A DNA stretch of 64,000 bases, from positions 38,943-102,942 of the forward strand of contig NZ_JAKGSG010000042.1 in NCBI RefSeq assembly GCF_021568775.1, given 5' to 3'. The stretch comes from Antribacter soli (GTDB taxonomy: Bacteria > Actinomycetota > Actinomycetes > Actinomycetales > Cellulomonadaceae). A program made the translations under genes and the position numbers. Numbering within the stretch: position 1 is the stretch's first letter; the number at the start of each line of letters is the position of its first letter. The notes beneath the pieces are model-generated. The model saw only the letters and a program-made list of their open reading frames with translations, had not been told where the DNA came from and made no database searches. Below, in pieces: positions 28,438 through 37,645 of the stretch.

Positions 28438-29024
28438 CGGTTGCCAGGGTCACCGGGGTCTCCGGCTCCGTCCCGGCCTCCGTCTGGCGAGCCGGGGGGT
28501 GAGCCGGTCGCGACCCGGTGGACGGCGAAGAAGCCGCGGTGCACGGGGCGGTCGCGCCGCTCCGCGTCCGTCGCGACGTACTCGTCGATCACCTCGAGCA
28601 GGCGGCGGTCCAGCTCGGTCACGTCGTCGGGCGTCAGGTGCAGCGTGAACGTCGCGAACGTCGCCCGATCGCCGGGCACCGACGCCCGCAGCTCCTCCAT
28701 CGCGAGCTCGACCGGGCCGAACCGCACGTCCGGGGCCGCGCCCGCGAGCGGGTCGTCGAGCCACCAGCTCCGGCCCGTCGACCGGTACGGCTTCTCGCGT
28801 GCCCCCCGGGTCCCGTGCCGGACCGGCAGCTGCTCGACGAGACCCGCTTCCGCCAGGATCCGCACGTGGTAGAGCACCGTCGCGGGGTCGGCGCGGAGCC
28901 GGTCGGCGAGCTGCCGGTTCGTCAGGTCCTCGGCGCTCAGCAGGCGGACGAGCCGCTGGCGCAGCGGGTGCGCGAGCGCCTTCGCCTCGGCGGCGGTGGG
29001 CGGACGGCGGGCGGGAACAGCCAT
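28428..29024 (-). CDS. ArsR-like winged-helix transcriptional regulator
   Basis: 198 residues. An N-terminal winged helix (residues 13-85: ALAHPLRQRLVRLLSAEDLT, then NRQLADRLRADPATVLYHVR) of the ArsR/HTH_20 type, then an alpha-beta C-terminal region of unknown function and a Gly/Asp-rich tail. No metal-site Cys motif, so it is not a metal sensor. The divergent MFS gene 56 bp away is the obvious target. TAGGAT lies six bases before the ATG and there is no Shine-Dalgarno, indicating leaderless expression. Confidence 0.85.
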   Translation of the reverse strand: MAVPARRPPTAAEAKALAHPLRQRLVRLLSAEDLTNRQLADRLRADPATVLYHVRILAEAGLVEQLPVRHGTRGAREKPYRSTGRSWWLDDPLAGAAPDVRFGPVELAMEELRASVPGDRATFATFTLHLTPDDVTELDRRLLEVIDEYVATDAERRDRPVHRGFFAVHRVATGSPPGSPDGGRDGAGDPGDPGNRQE

Positions 29025-29030
29025 GGCCGC

Positions 29031-29074
29031 ATCCTACCGAAGTCATTTGAACTTTCTCAATCACTCAGTACGAT
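29031..29074. promoter_or_regulatory. Divergent promoters of the ArsR/MFS pair
   Basis: Plus strand: TTGAAC (29047-29052), 16-bp spacer, TACGAT (29069-29074), ATG after six bases. Minus strand: TTGAGA (29060-29055), 18-bp spacer, TAGGAT (29036-29031), ATG after six bases. The two -35 boxes interleave as TTGA-N6-TCAA, so one bound regulator would shut both leaderless promoters. Confidence 0.7.
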
Positions 29075-29080
29075 CGACGT

Positions 29081-30430
29081 ATGACCGAGGACTCCGACGG
29101 CAGACCGACCACCCCCGCGGCCGGCGCCGCTCCTGACCTGGCTCCCGGACCGGGTGACCTGCCCACCGAGGCGACCGCGGCGCCGTCGGCCGGCGTGCGC
29201 CTGGGCGCGAGCTTCGCGAAGGTGTGGACCGCGTCGACCCTGTCCAACCTCGCGGACGGCGTGCTGAAGATCGCGGTGCCGCTCGTCGCGGTGCAGTACA
29301 CGCAGTCGCCCATCCTCATCGCGGGCATCGGCTTCGCGATGAGCCTGCCGTGGCTGGTGTTCGCGCTGCCGTTCGGCGCCGTCGTCGACCGGGTCGACCG
29401 GCGGCGGGCGATGCTCCTCGCCAACTCGGCGCGCCTCGTGGTGGCCGGGCTCGTCGCCGCGGCCGTCTGGGGCGGGCTCGGCAACATCTGGCTCCTGTAC
29501 GCGGCAGCGCTCGTGTGCGGCGTCGCGGAGGTCCTGTACGACACCTCCGCCCAGTCGATCCTGCCGCAGGTGGTGGACCGGTCGGCGCTGACCAAGGCCA
29601 ACTCGCGCCTCTACCTGGGCGAGCTCACGGCCAACCAGTTCGTCGGGCCGCCGGTCGGCGGCTTCCTCGTCGCGGCCGGGGCCGCGCTGGCGCTCGGCGC
29701 TCCTGCGGCCCTGTGGGCGTTCGCCGTCGCGGCGCTCGCCTGGGTGCCGGGCTCGTTCCGCGTGGAGCGCGCAGCGACGCGCACCACCCTGAGCGCCGAC
29801 ATCAAGGAGGGCCTGACCTACCTGGTGCACCACCGGGTGCTGCGCACGCTCGCCGCCATGACCGGCCTGTCGAACTTCACGTCCAGCGCGGCGTTCGCGG
29901 TGTTCGTGCTCTACGCCGTCGGGCCGAGCTCCCCCATGGGGCTCACCGAGGCGGGGTACGGCGCGCTCAGCACCACCAGCGCGATCGGGTCCGTCGTCGG
30001 CTCGCTGTTCGCCGCGCAGGCGGTCGCCGCGCTCGGCCGGGCGTGGTCGCTCGGCATCGGCGTCGTCACCTTCACGCTCATGATCGGGGTCCCCGCGATC
30101 ACGCCGAACGCGTGGGCCATCGGCGCCACGTGGGTGCTGGCGGGGGCGGGCGTCGCCATCTGGAACGTCATCGCCGTGTCGCTGCGCCAGCAGATCACGC
30201 CCGACCGCATGCTCGGCCGCCTCAACTCCTGCTACCGGCTGCTCGCCTGGGGCACCATGCCCCTCGGCGCCGCCGCGGGCGGCGTGCTCGCCGAGCTGTT
30301 CGGGCTTCGGGCCACCTTCGCCGTCTGCGCGGTGATCTCGGCCCTGACGGCGCTCGGCCTGTTCGTCGCGACGGACCGCGCGATGGACGAGGCCGAGGCG
30401 GCGGCCCGGGAGCCAGAGCCCGCCACCTGA
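29081..30430 (+). CDS. MFS transporter (exporter-like)
   Basis: 449 residues with about twelve membrane segments, MFS_3/EntS-like. After a 50-residue hydrophilic N-terminus the first helix begins FAKVWTASTLSNLADGVLKI; the loop 2-3 motif is seen as GAVVDRVDRRRAMLLAN. Related proteins export siderophores or drugs. The divergent ArsR-like gene probably controls it. TACGAT six bases before ATG 29081 suggests a leaderless mRNA. Substrate unknown. Confidence 0.9.
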   Translation: MTEDSDGRPTTPAAGAAPDLAPGPGDLPTEATAAPSAGVRLGASFAKVWTASTLSNLADGVLKIAVPLVAVQYTQSPILIAGIGFAMSLPWLVFALPFGAVVDRVDRRRAMLLANSARLVVAGLVAAAVWGGLGNIWLLYAAALVCGVAEVLYDTSAQSILPQVVDRSALTKANSRLYLGELTANQFVGPPVGGFLVAAGAALALGAPAALWAFAVAALAWVPGSFRVERAATRTTLSADIKEGLTYLVHHRVLRTLAAMTGLSNFTSSAAFAVFVLYAVGPSSPMGLTEAGYGALSTTSAIGSVVGSLFAAQAVAALGRAWSLGIGVVTFTLMIGVPAITPNAWAIGATWVLAGAGVAIWNVIAVSLRQQITPDRMLGRLNSCYRLLAWGTMPLGAAAGGVLAELFGLRATFAVCAVISALTALGLFVATDRAMDEAEAAAREPEPAT

Positions 30431-30432
30431 GC

Positions 30433-30502
30433 GAACGCGCGAGACCGCCCCTGGGTCGCTCTCAGAGCCTTGAGAGCGACCCAGGGGCGGTCTCGTGCGT
30501 TC
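30433..30502. terminator. Bidirectional terminator, 32-bp stem
   Basis: Arms 30433-30464 and 30471-30502 pair with one mismatch over a six-base loop (gagcct). It sits between the convergent MFS and VOC genes, one of the strongest hairpins in the window. Confidence 0.9.
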
Positions 30503-30534
30503 CCCGGTTCACCCGGAGCCCCAGCGGGCCGGCA

Positions 30535-31452
30535 TCAGGCCGTTGCCCGGACCTCCAGGTGGTTGTTCCACGGGTCGTCGAACCGCAGGGTCGCGCCGTC
30601 GTCCGCGGTCGCGACGCCCGCACGGGTGAGCCGGTCGCGCAGGGCGGCGACGTCCTCGGTCGTCGGCACCTCGATGCCCACCGTGGCCAGACCGAGCGTG
30701 GTCGCGGCGCGCGGACCCGCGCCGCGGCTGTTCCACGTGTTCATCGCCATGTGGTGGTGGTAGCCGCCGGCCGATACGAACAGGGCCGACGGCATCGCGG
30801 CGGTCTCCTCGAAGCCCAGCGCGCCGACGTAGAAGTCGCGGGCCGACGGGACGTCACCCACCTGCAGGTGCACGTGACCCACCACCGCGCCGGCCGGCGT
30901 CCGCGGCCGGTCCTCCGGGGCGGTGCGGACCAGGTCCCGAGCGTCGGGCGTGAGGTGCTGCGCCAGGAACGCGTTCGGGTCGAGGTACCGCGTGTCCATC
31001 TGGATCCGGCCACCGTCCCACGCCCACGTGTCGCGCGGCCGGTCGTGGTACAGCTCGACGCCGTTGCCCTCCGGGTCGGTGAAGTAGAACGCCTCGGAGA
31101 CGAGATGGTCGGCGGAACCCGTGAACGTCGACGGCGCGGTCGTCGCCACCGCCGCGAGCGCCGCGGCCAGGGCGGGGGCGCCGTCGAAGAGCACGGCCGT
31201 GTGGAAGAGACCGGCCTCGCCACGGGCAGGTCGCGGCAGCCCGGGCCGACGCCGCAGGATCACGAGGGGCCGGCCGCCGCGGCCGAGCACCGCCGTCTCC
31301 GCCAGCTCGGCAGGCGTCAGACCCAGCTCCTCCGGCGCCTGGAGCTCGTGCAGCAGGAGGGCGTCGCGGTAGTAGCGCGTCATCAGGTCGAGGTCCGCGA
31401 CATGCAGCGTCACCGCTTGCATCGAGGTCTCGGGGGCCAGGAGATCGGTCAT
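30535..31452 (-). CDS. Two-domain VOC protein (catechol-2,3-dioxygenase-like)
   Basis: 305 residues with two VOC modules. The first (about 12-125) has [20 protein letters not shown] and ends [19 protein letters not shown]; the second (about 155-300) has [20 protein letters not shown] and [14 protein letters not shown]. The His in each first strand and the Glu in GVELYHD fit a ring-cleaving extradiol dioxygenase site (CatE/YfiE type). ATG 31452 is chosen from homologous length; in-frame ATG 31467 is possible. Natural substrate unknown. Confidence 0.85.
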   Translation of the reverse strand: MTDLLAPETSMQAVTLHVADLDLMTRYYRDALLLHELQAPEELGLTPAELAETAVLGRGGRPLVILRRRPGLPRPARGEAGLFHTAVLFDGAPALAAALAAVATTAPSTFTGSADHLVSEAFYFTDPEGNGVELYHDRPRDTWAWDGGRIQMDTRYLDPNAFLAQHLTPDARDLVRTAPEDRPRTPAGAVVGHVHLQVGDVPSARDFYVGALGFEETAAMPSALFVSAGGYHHHMAMNTWNSRGAGPRAATTLGLATVGIEVPTTEDVAALRDRLTRAGVATADDGATLRFDDPWNNHLEVRATA

Positions 31453-31555
31453 AGAAACTTCAACCATATCGCCGGCGCGTGTGTTCCGCGCGCCGCTGCG
31501 GCCCGGGCGGCGGACGGCGCGGATCGCCGCCGGACGGCCCGGGTACGCTCGGCTC

Positions 31556-32722
31556 ATGGCCACGGTCTCGCTCGGCATCCCCGCACTCCGCGGGCCTGCG
31601 CGCCCTGCGGCAACGGGCCGTGGCACCGCCGTCGTCCGGCCGCGACCCGACACCCCCTTCCTCGTCGACCGCTACGGCCGGGTCGCCCGCGACCTGCGCG
31701 TCTCGCTCACCACCGCCTGCTCGCTGCGCTGCACCTACTGCATGCCGGCCGAGGGACTGCCGGTCGTGCCGCGGGACGAGCTGCTCACGCCGGCCGAGAT
31801 CGGCCGCCTGGTCGGGATCGGCGTGCGGCTCGGCATCCGCGACGTGCGGTTCACCGGCGGGGAACCGCTCATGCGGCACGACCTCGTCGAGGTGATCCGG
31901 GCCTCGCGCGCGGCGGCCGACGCGGCGCTCGCCGGCGACGGCGGCAGCGTTCGCGGCGGCAGCGTTCGCGGCGGCAGCGTTGGCGGGGGCAAGGTGCGCT
32001 TCGCGATGACCTCCAACGCCCTCGGCCTCGACAAGCGGGTGCACGCGCTCGTCGACGCGGGCCTGGACCGGGTGAACGTCAGCCTGGACACGGTCGACCG
32101 GGCGGCGTTCCGGGCGCTCACCCGCCGCGACCGGCTCGAGGACACGCTGACGGGCATCCGCGCCGCGGTCGCCGCCGGGCTCGCCCCGGTCAAGCTGAAC
32201 GCGGTGCTGCTGCCCGAGACGCTCGCCGGCGCGCCCGACCTCCTGCAGTGGGCGGTCGACAACGGCTGCCACCTGCGCTTCATCGAGGAGATGCCGCTCG
32301 ACGCGGACCACGCGTGGGCGCGCCAGGCCGTCATCAGCGCTGACGACCTCCTCGATCGCCTGAGCAGCCGCTTCACGCTGACGCCGGCTGGTCGCGAGGA
32401 CCCGTCGGCGCCGGCGGAGGAGTGGCTGGTCGACGACGGGCCGGCCACCGTGGGCATCATCGCCTCGGTGACGCGATCGTTCTGCGGCACGTGCGACCGC
32501 ACCCGGCTCACCGCCGAGGGCACGGTCCGCTCGTGCCTGTTCGGCGACGCCGAGACGGACCTCCGCGCGCTCCTGCGCGGCGGCGTGAGCGACGAGGACG
32601 TCGCCGACGCCTGGCGCGGCGCCATGTGGGCCAAGCCCCGCGCGCACGGCAGCGACGCGCCGGAGCTCGCCCCGGACGCGTTCGCCGACACCACGCGCAC
32701 CATGGGCGCGATCGGCGGCTAG
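31556..32722 (+). CDS. moaA: MoaA, GTP 3',8-cyclase (molybdenum cofactor)
   Basis: 388 residues. Radical-SAM cluster Cys55, Cys59, Cys62 ([12 protein letters not shown]), SAM motif FTGGEPL, C-terminal cluster [11 protein letters not shown] followed by RSC, and the essential C-terminal Gly-Gly. It converts GTP to 3',8-cyclo-7,8-dihydro-GTP, the first step of molybdopterin synthesis. A GGSVR triplet repeat is inserted near residues 129-143, where other MoaA proteins have none. TACGCT lies six bases before ATG 31556, so expression is probably leaderless. Confidence 0.95.
   Translation: MATVSLGIPALRGPARPAATGRGTAVVRPRPDTPFLVDRYGRVARDLRVSLTTACSLRCTYCMPAEGLPVVPRDELLTPAEIGRLVGIGVRLGIRDVRFTGGEPLMRHDLVEVIRASRAAADAALAGDGGSVRGGSVRGGSVGGGKVRFAMTSNALGLDKRVHALVDAGLDRVNVSLDTVDRAAFRALTRRDRLEDTLTGIRAAVAAGLAPVKLNAVLLPETLAGAPDLLQWAVDNGCHLRFIEEMPLDADHAWARQAVISADDLLDRLSSRFTLTPAGREDPSAPAEEWLVDDGPATVGIIASVTRSFCGTCDRTRLTAEGTVRSCLFGDAETDLRALLRGGVSDEDVADAWRGAMWAKPRAHGSDAPELAPDAFADTTRTMGAIGG
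31940..31984 (+). repeat. In-frame 15-bp tandem repeat in moaA
   Basis: Three copies of ggcggcagcgttcgc (the third ends ggc) encode [15 protein letters not shown]. The repeat lies in a surface loop between radical-SAM strands and preserves frame. Confidence 0.9.
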
Positions 32723-32825
32723 TTGCTCCGCGACACGCCGTGCGACACGCCGGTGTGCAGCGGCGGGGTCAGACCGTGCCAGAATCGGCGCCGAGCGCGG
32801 CAGCCGGCCGCGCGCCGACCGCCTC

Positions 32826-34229
32826 GTGCAACGATCCGGGTTGACCGCTGTGACTGAGACTCTCGACGCGCCCGACAGACCGCTCGCCGGACCCAGGACG
32901 CCTCGCCGCATCATGATCGTGACCGACGCCTGGGAGCCCCAGGTGAACGGCGTCGCCCGCGCGCTGCGCCGCATGGTCGACGAGCTGCGCGACATGGGCT
33001 GCACGGTGGAGGTCGTCACGCCGTCGGACGGCTACCGGACGGTCCCCGTGCCCAGCTACGCGGAGCTGCGCGTCCCGATCCGCGCCCGCGACGACATCGA
33101 GCGCCGCTTCCTCGACTTCGCGCCCGACGCGGTGCACATCGCGACCGAGGGACCGCTCGGCTGGACGGCGCGCAACGTGTGCCTCTACTACGGCTTCCCG
33201 TTCACGACGAGCTATCACACGCAGTTCCCGGAGTACCTGACGGCGCGGTGGTCGTGGGTGCCGCTCTGGGCGGGCTACTCGTACATGCGGCGGTTCCACT
33301 CGACGTCGGGCCGCGTGCTGGTGACGACGCAGACCATGCGGGACCAGCTCGAGGGGCGACGGTTCCGCAACATCGCGCCGTGGAGCCTCGGCGTGGACAC
33401 GGAGCTCTTCCACCCGCGCCGGCGTGGCGTGGACGGGGGCGTGTACCGCGACCTGCCCGGCCCGGTGTTCGCATACGTGGGGCGCCTGGCGGTGGAGAAG
33501 AACGTGGAGGCGTTCTGCGCGCTGGACCTGCCGGGCTCGAAGGTGGTGGTGGGCGACGGCCCGGCCCGCGCCGACCTGGAGGCCCGCTACCCGGAGGTCC
33601 GCTTCCGCGGCTCGCGCTCGGGCGAGGACCTGGCACGCCACTTCGCGGACGCCGACGTCCTCGTCTTCCCCAGCCTGACCGACACGTTCGGGCTGGTCAT
33701 CCTGGAGGCGATGGCGGCGGGCACGCCGGTGGCCGGCTTCGACGCGCCCGGCCCGCGGGACCTCATCCCGGGGACGGGTGCGGGTGCCGTCTCCAAGGAT
33801 CTGCGGGAGGCCGCCCTGGTCGCCCTCACGTGCGACCGGGGTCGCACCCGCGCGTACGCCGAGCAGTTCTCGTGGCGGGCCTGCGCCGAGGCGTTCCACC
33901 GCAGCCTGGACGTGCTGCCGCTCCCGGTGCAGGCCCCGCGGCTGCAGCGCCTGACGAACGAGGTCATCACCCGCCTTCCGTCCCCGCACGTGACGCTGCA
34001 CCACATCTGGCTGCCGAACGTCTCGCTGCAGACGGTCACGGCGCGGCACCTGCCGAACCTGCCGAGCCTGCCGCAGCTCTCCGTGCGCGACTCCCTGGCG
34101 CGGATCCCCGGGCCTCGCGCCCTGGGTCACCGGGTCGTCACGTCGCGGGTCGTGTCCCGGTCGATCTCCCTGGTCGACGACGCGGCGCGCCGCGCTACAG
34201 GCCGACCCACTCCGACTCGCCGTCCGTGA
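32826..34229 (+). CDS. GT4 glycosyltransferase, probable alpha-mannosyltransferase
   Basis: Up to 467 residues, GT-B fold. The N-terminal domain opens RRIMIVTDAWEPQVNGVARA, and the donor domain has YVGRLAVEKNVEAF and the E-x7-E-equivalent TDTFGLVILEAMAAGTPV. This is the SQD2/MgtA-like group of GDP-mannose-dependent enzymes making cell-envelope glycolipids. A 75-residue tail with repeated LPNLPSL segments follows. Start uncertain: GTG 32826, or GTG 32850, which fits homologues better. The 3' end overlaps the convergent moaE gene by 35 bp. Confidence 0.85.
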   Translation: MQRSGLTAVTETLDAPDRPLAGPRTPRRIMIVTDAWEPQVNGVARALRRMVDELRDMGCTVEVVTPSDGYRTVPVPSYAELRVPIRARDDIERRFLDFAPDAVHIATEGPLGWTARNVCLYYGFPFTTSYHTQFPEYLTARWSWVPLWAGYSYMRRFHSTSGRVLVTTQTMRDQLEGRRFRNIAPWSLGVDTELFHPRRRGVDGGVYRDLPGPVFAYVGRLAVEKNVEAFCALDLPGSKVVVGDGPARADLEARYPEVRFRGSRSGEDLARHFADADVLVFPSLTDTFGLVILEAMAAGTPVAGFDAPGPRDLIPGTGAGAVSKDLREAALVALTCDRGRTRAYAEQFSWRACAEAFHRSLDVLPLPVQAPRLQRLTNEVITRLPSPHVTLHHIWLPNVSLQTVTARHLPNLPSLPQLSVRDSLARIPGPRALGHRVVTSRVVSRSISLVDDAARRATGRPTPTRRP

Positions 34230-34644
34230 ACCGCTGCTTCTTCCAGATCGGCACCTCGGCCTTGATCCGCTCCACGAGCAGCGAGCACGCGGCGAACGCC
34301 TCCTCGCGGTGCCCGGCGGACGCGGCGGCGACCAGCGCGACGTCGCCGATCCCGAGGTGGCCGTACCGGTGCACGGCTGCGACGCGCAGTCCCGTCTCCC
34401 CCGCGACGTCCGCGCACACCGCACGGAGCACCGCCGTGGCGTCGGGGTGCGCCTCGTAGTCCAGGCTCGTCACGTCGCGCCCGCCGTCGACATCGCGCAC
34501 CACGCCGCGGAACGTCACCACGGCGCCGCACTCGGGCGCCGCGACGGCGTCCTCCACGGCTCGCGCGGTCGCATCGTCAAGGGCCGCGTCGGTCACGCGC
34601 GTCACGTCCTCACGCTGCCCGACGCCGGAGCTCACCTCGGTCAT
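34195..34644 (-). CDS. moaE: MoaE, molybdopterin synthase large subunit
   Basis: 149 residues. Family motifs: GAVVTFRGVVRDVDGG, SLDYEAHPD, HRYGHLGIGDVALVAA and the catalytic segment KAEVPIWKKQRFTDG with conserved Lys residues. It transfers sulfur from thiocarboxylated MoaD to precursor Z. No moaD is seen nearby. TAGGGT lies seven bases before ATG 34644 without Shine-Dalgarno, so leaderless expression is likely. Confidence 0.94.
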   Translation of the reverse strand: MTEVSSGVGQREDVTRVTDAALDDATARAVEDAVAAPECGAVVTFRGVVRDVDGGRDVTSLDYEAHPDATAVLRAVCADVAGETGLRVAAVHRYGHLGIGDVALVAAASAGHREEAFAACSLLVERIKAEVPIWKKQRFTDGESEWVGL

Positions 34645-34685
34645 GTCTCTCACCCTACGCAGTGCTGGGCCGGGCCCCGGGCGCT

Positions 34686-34758
34686 GTCCGCCTCGAGCAG
34701 GCGATCAGGCACGGCTCCCGGCCCCGACGCGATACCTGATCACCTGCTCGAAGCGGAC
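34686..34758 (-). terminator. Terminator hairpin after moeA
   Basis: 24-bp arms (34686-34709 and 34735-34758) pair with two mismatches over a 25-base loop. The hairpin begins two bases past the moeA stop, so it separates moeA and moaE transcription. Confidence 0.8.
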
Positions 34759-34760
34759 TC

Positions 34761-36086
34761 TCAGAGCGGCCAGACGGTGACCTCGGCGCCGGCGGCGAGG
34801 TCCGTCACGTCGGCCGGGACGTCGACCAGCACGTCCGCGGCGGCCATCGAGGCGACGAGGTGCGAACCCGGGCCGCCGACGATCTCCACGCCAGCGCTCG
34901 GACCCACCCCGGCGGCGTGCTCCCCAGCCGCCCGGGTGGGCGTCGTCGCCGGTGCGGCGGAGGCCCGGGGCGAGGCACCGCCGTCGGGCAGCAGCCTGCC
35001 GCGGAGGAGCTGACGGCGGCCCGCGGGGGACGTGAGACCCGCGGCGAGGCGGGCCGTGCGCCGTCGGACCGGCGGGAGGCCGCCAAGCTCGCGGAGGGCG
35101 TCCCGGGCGAGCACGACGAACGAGACCTGGGCGCTGACCGGGTTCCCCGGGAACGTGAGCACGGGCGTGCCGTCGAGACGGCCCAGACCCTGCGGACCGC
35201 CGGGCTGCATCGCGACGGAGCGGAAGACGACGTCGGGCAGGGCGTCCTTGACCACCTCGTACGCGCCCTGGGAGACGCCGCCGGACGTGAGGACGAGGTC
35301 GGCGGACCGTGCGGCCCGGCCCAGCACGGCGGCGGCGCCCGCCGGGTCGTCGTCGGTGCGGTCCGTGAGGACCACCACTCCCCCGGCCACGCGGACGGCG
35401 GCGGCGAGCGCCGCCGTGTTCGCGTCCCACACCTGGCCCGGGCCGGCCGGCTCGCCCGGGGCGACCAGCTCGCTCCCCGTCGAGACGACCGCAACCCGGA
35501 TCCGCGCCCGGACCGGCAGCTCGCCGAGGCCGCAGGCCGCCGCGGCAGCGACGTGGTGCGGGGCGAGGAGCGTCCCGGAGCGGAGCACGACGGCGCCCGC
35601 CGCGACGTCGGACCCGGCCTCGCGGACGAACTCGCCCGTGCCCCGCGGGCGGAGCACCGTCACGTGGGTCGCACTTCGGTCCGCAGGACGCATCGAGGGG
35701 TCGGGGTTGAACGTGCCCGTGCCGGTGTCCTCGACCGGGACCACCGCGTCGGCCCCCTCGGGGATCGCGGCACCGGTCATGATCCGGACCGCCGTGCCCG
35801 GCGCGAGCGGGGCCGGGTCGCCCGGTGCCGCGGCGACCTCGCCCGCGACCGGCAGCACCACGGGCGCGTCCGGCGACGCCCCGGCGACGTCGGCCGCGCG
35901 CACGGCGTAGCCGTCCATCTGCGAGTTGCGAAAGCGCGGCAGCGGGCCGGGCGCGCGGACGTCGCCGGCGAGGACCCGGCCTGCGGCGTCGGCGAGCGCG
36001 ACCCGCTCCGCCGGGCGTGCGGCGAGCCCGGCCAGGAGCTCCGCGACGTCCCGGCGGTGCTGGTCGACGTCCACGCGCTGTGCCAT
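34761..36086 (-). CDS. moeA: MoeA, molybdopterin molybdenumtransferase
   Basis: 441 residues. Motifs: FRNSQMDGYAVR near residues 51-62, GAAIPEGADAVVPVEDT, STGSELV, TSGGVSQGAYE and TFPGNPVSAQVSF; C-terminal domain IV ends VTVWPL. It inserts molybdate into adenylated molybdopterin. A low-complexity Ala/Pro/Thr insert (about 375-400) precedes the last domain. TAGGTT lies six bases before ATG 36086, again a leaderless arrangement. Confidence 0.95.
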   Translation of the reverse strand: MAQRVDVDQHRRDVAELLAGLAARPAERVALADAAGRVLAGDVRAPGPLPRFRNSQMDGYAVRAADVAGASPDAPVVLPVAGEVAAAPGDPAPLAPGTAVRIMTGAAIPEGADAVVPVEDTGTGTFNPDPSMRPADRSATHVTVLRPRGTGEFVREAGSDVAAGAVVLRSGTLLAPHHVAAAAACGLGELPVRARIRVAVVSTGSELVAPGEPAGPGQVWDANTAALAAAVRVAGGVVVLTDRTDDDPAGAAAVLGRAARSADLVLTSGGVSQGAYEVVKDALPDVVFRSVAMQPGGPQGLGRLDGTPVLTFPGNPVSAQVSFVVLARDALRELGGLPPVRRRTARLAAGLTSPAGRRQLLRGRLLPDGGASPRASAAPATTPTRAAGEHAAGVGPSAGVEIVGGPGSHLVASMAAADVLVDVPADVTDLAAGAEVTVWPL

Positions 36087-36246
36087 GCGCCGAACCTACC
36101 TCGCCGGTCTCGTACGCTCTGCGCGTCGCGAGGACCGCTACCGGGAAGCGATCCCCCCGCACGACGGTTCACCCAGGAGCCTGCCAAGGACCCGTTGCCC
36201 GCCCCGGCTCCGTGCGTGACGCTTGAGCCACACCGAGAGGACCACC

Positions 36247-37620
36247 GTGACGTCCCTGACCCACCCGGGTCCGCCGCTGCGGATCCCGCTGCGCCCCGTC
36301 GCCCCGTCCGTCCGCGCCTTCCTCGCGACGGAGGCGGGCGGCGCGATGCTGCTCCTCGGTGCGTCGCTCGTGGCGATCGTGTGGGCGAACACGCCCTGGG
36401 CCGGGTCGTACGAGGCCCTGTGGGAGACCGAGGCGGGCCTGCGTGTCGGCTCGTGGGACTTCTCGCTGGACCTTCATCACTGGGTGAACGACGCCGCGAT
36501 GGCCGTGTTCTTCCTGGTCATCGGCCTGGAGATCAGCCGGGAGGTCACCAGCGGCGAGCTGCGCAACCCGCGCGCCGTCGCGGTTCCCGCCCTGGGCGCG
36601 ATCGGCGGGCTGGCGGTCCCCGCGCTCATCTACTTCGCCTTCAACGCGGGCGGCCCGGCGGCGCACGGCTGGGGCATCGTGATGTCGACGGACACGGCGT
36701 TCCTGGTGGGCGTGCTCGCGCTGTTCGGGCCCCGCTGCCCGGACCAGCTGCGCCTGTTCCTGCTGACGCTGGCGGTCGTGGACGACATCGGCGCCATCAC
36801 GGTGATGGCCCTGTTCTACACGGACTCGGTGAGCGTGCCGGGCCTGGTGGCCGCCGCCGTGATCGTGGTGGCGATCGTCGCGATGCGCTGGATGGGCGTG
36901 TGGCAGGTGACGCCGTACGCGCTGGCGGGAGTCGGACTGTGGGTCGCGGTCCTCGCCTCCGGCGTGCACGCGACGCTCGCGGGAGTTCTGCTCGGCCTGC
37001 TCATCCCGGCACGCCCGGCGCGCCCGGAGGAGGTGCGAGCCGTGTGGCAGTACGTCAAACGGCTCACCGTGGAGACGACGGCGGAGCGCAGCCACCTCAC
37101 CGAGCTCGCCGCCCGGGCCGCGGTGCCGACCGGGGAACGGCTGCAGCGCGTACTGCACCCGTGGAGCGCGTTCTTGGTGGTCCCGCTGTTCGGTCTGGCG
37201 AACGCAGGCGTGCACCTGGACGGCGAGACGCTGCGGGCGGCCGTGACGTCACCGGTGACGATCGGTGCGATGGTCGCGCTCATGGCGGGCAACGCGATCG
37301 GCGTCTTCGGGGCGTCGACGCTCGCTCTGCGCGCCGGGCTGGGCGACCTCCCGGGCCGGGTGCGCTACTCGCACCTGCTGGGCGGCGCGATGCTGGCCGG
37401 GATCGGCTTCACGATCTCGCTGTTCATCGCGGAGCTCGCGTTCGACGACGCCGTGCTCAAGGAGCAGGCGAAGGTGGGCATCCTCGCGGGGTCGGCGATC
37501 GCGGCCGTGCTGGGGTCGGTCACGCTGCGGCTCTTCGGGGAGCGGTGGCCGTTGTGCTCCCCGTCGGCGGCCGGCCCGCCCGCCGCGCTGCCGCTCGGCC
37601 CCTGGCGCGCCCCGGCGTGA
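36247..37620 (+). CDS. nhaA: NhaA, Na+/H+ antiporter
   Basis: About 457 residues and eleven to twelve membrane helices. Diagnostic stretches are GWGIVMSTDTAFLVGVLALF and the ion-binding Asp pair in LAVVDDIGAITVMALF; the C-terminal part contains IGFTISLFIAELAF. It exchanges protons for sodium to control pH and salt. GTG 36247 is chosen because GAGAGG lies six bases upstream; a TTG at 36223 would add eight residues. Confidence 0.94.
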   Translation: MTSLTHPGPPLRIPLRPVAPSVRAFLATEAGGAMLLLGASLVAIVWANTPWAGSYEALWETEAGLRVGSWDFSLDLHHWVNDAAMAVFFLVIGLEISREVTSGELRNPRAVAVPALGAIGGLAVPALIYFAFNAGGPAAHGWGIVMSTDTAFLVGVLALFGPRCPDQLRLFLLTLAVVDDIGAITVMALFYTDSVSVPGLVAAAVIVVAIVAMRWMGVWQVTPYALAGVGLWVAVLASGVHATLAGVLLGLLIPARPARPEEVRAVWQYVKRLTVETTAERSHLTELAARAAVPTGERLQRVLHPWSAFLVVPLFGLANAGVHLDGETLRAAVTSPVTIGAMVALMAGNAIGVFGASTLALRAGLGDLPGRVRYSHLLGGAMLAGIGFTISLFIAELAFDDAVLKEQAKVGILAGSAIAAVLGSVTLRLFGERWPLCSPSAAGPPAALPLGPWRAPA

Positions 37621-37645
37621 CGCCCGCCCGGGGGCGGGGGCAGGG

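Noticed and set aside
29224..32343. A plus-strand open frame of over 1000 codons through the MFS, VOC and moaA region
   Set aside because: It is very rich in Arg, Gly and Pro with low-complexity composition, lies in a different frame from well-matched genes and has no domain; such frames arise in high-GC DNA.
37621..37645. G/C-rich short hairpin between nhaA and the DsbA-like gene
   Set aside because: The region is only 25 bp and the stem too short to call with confidence as a terminator.
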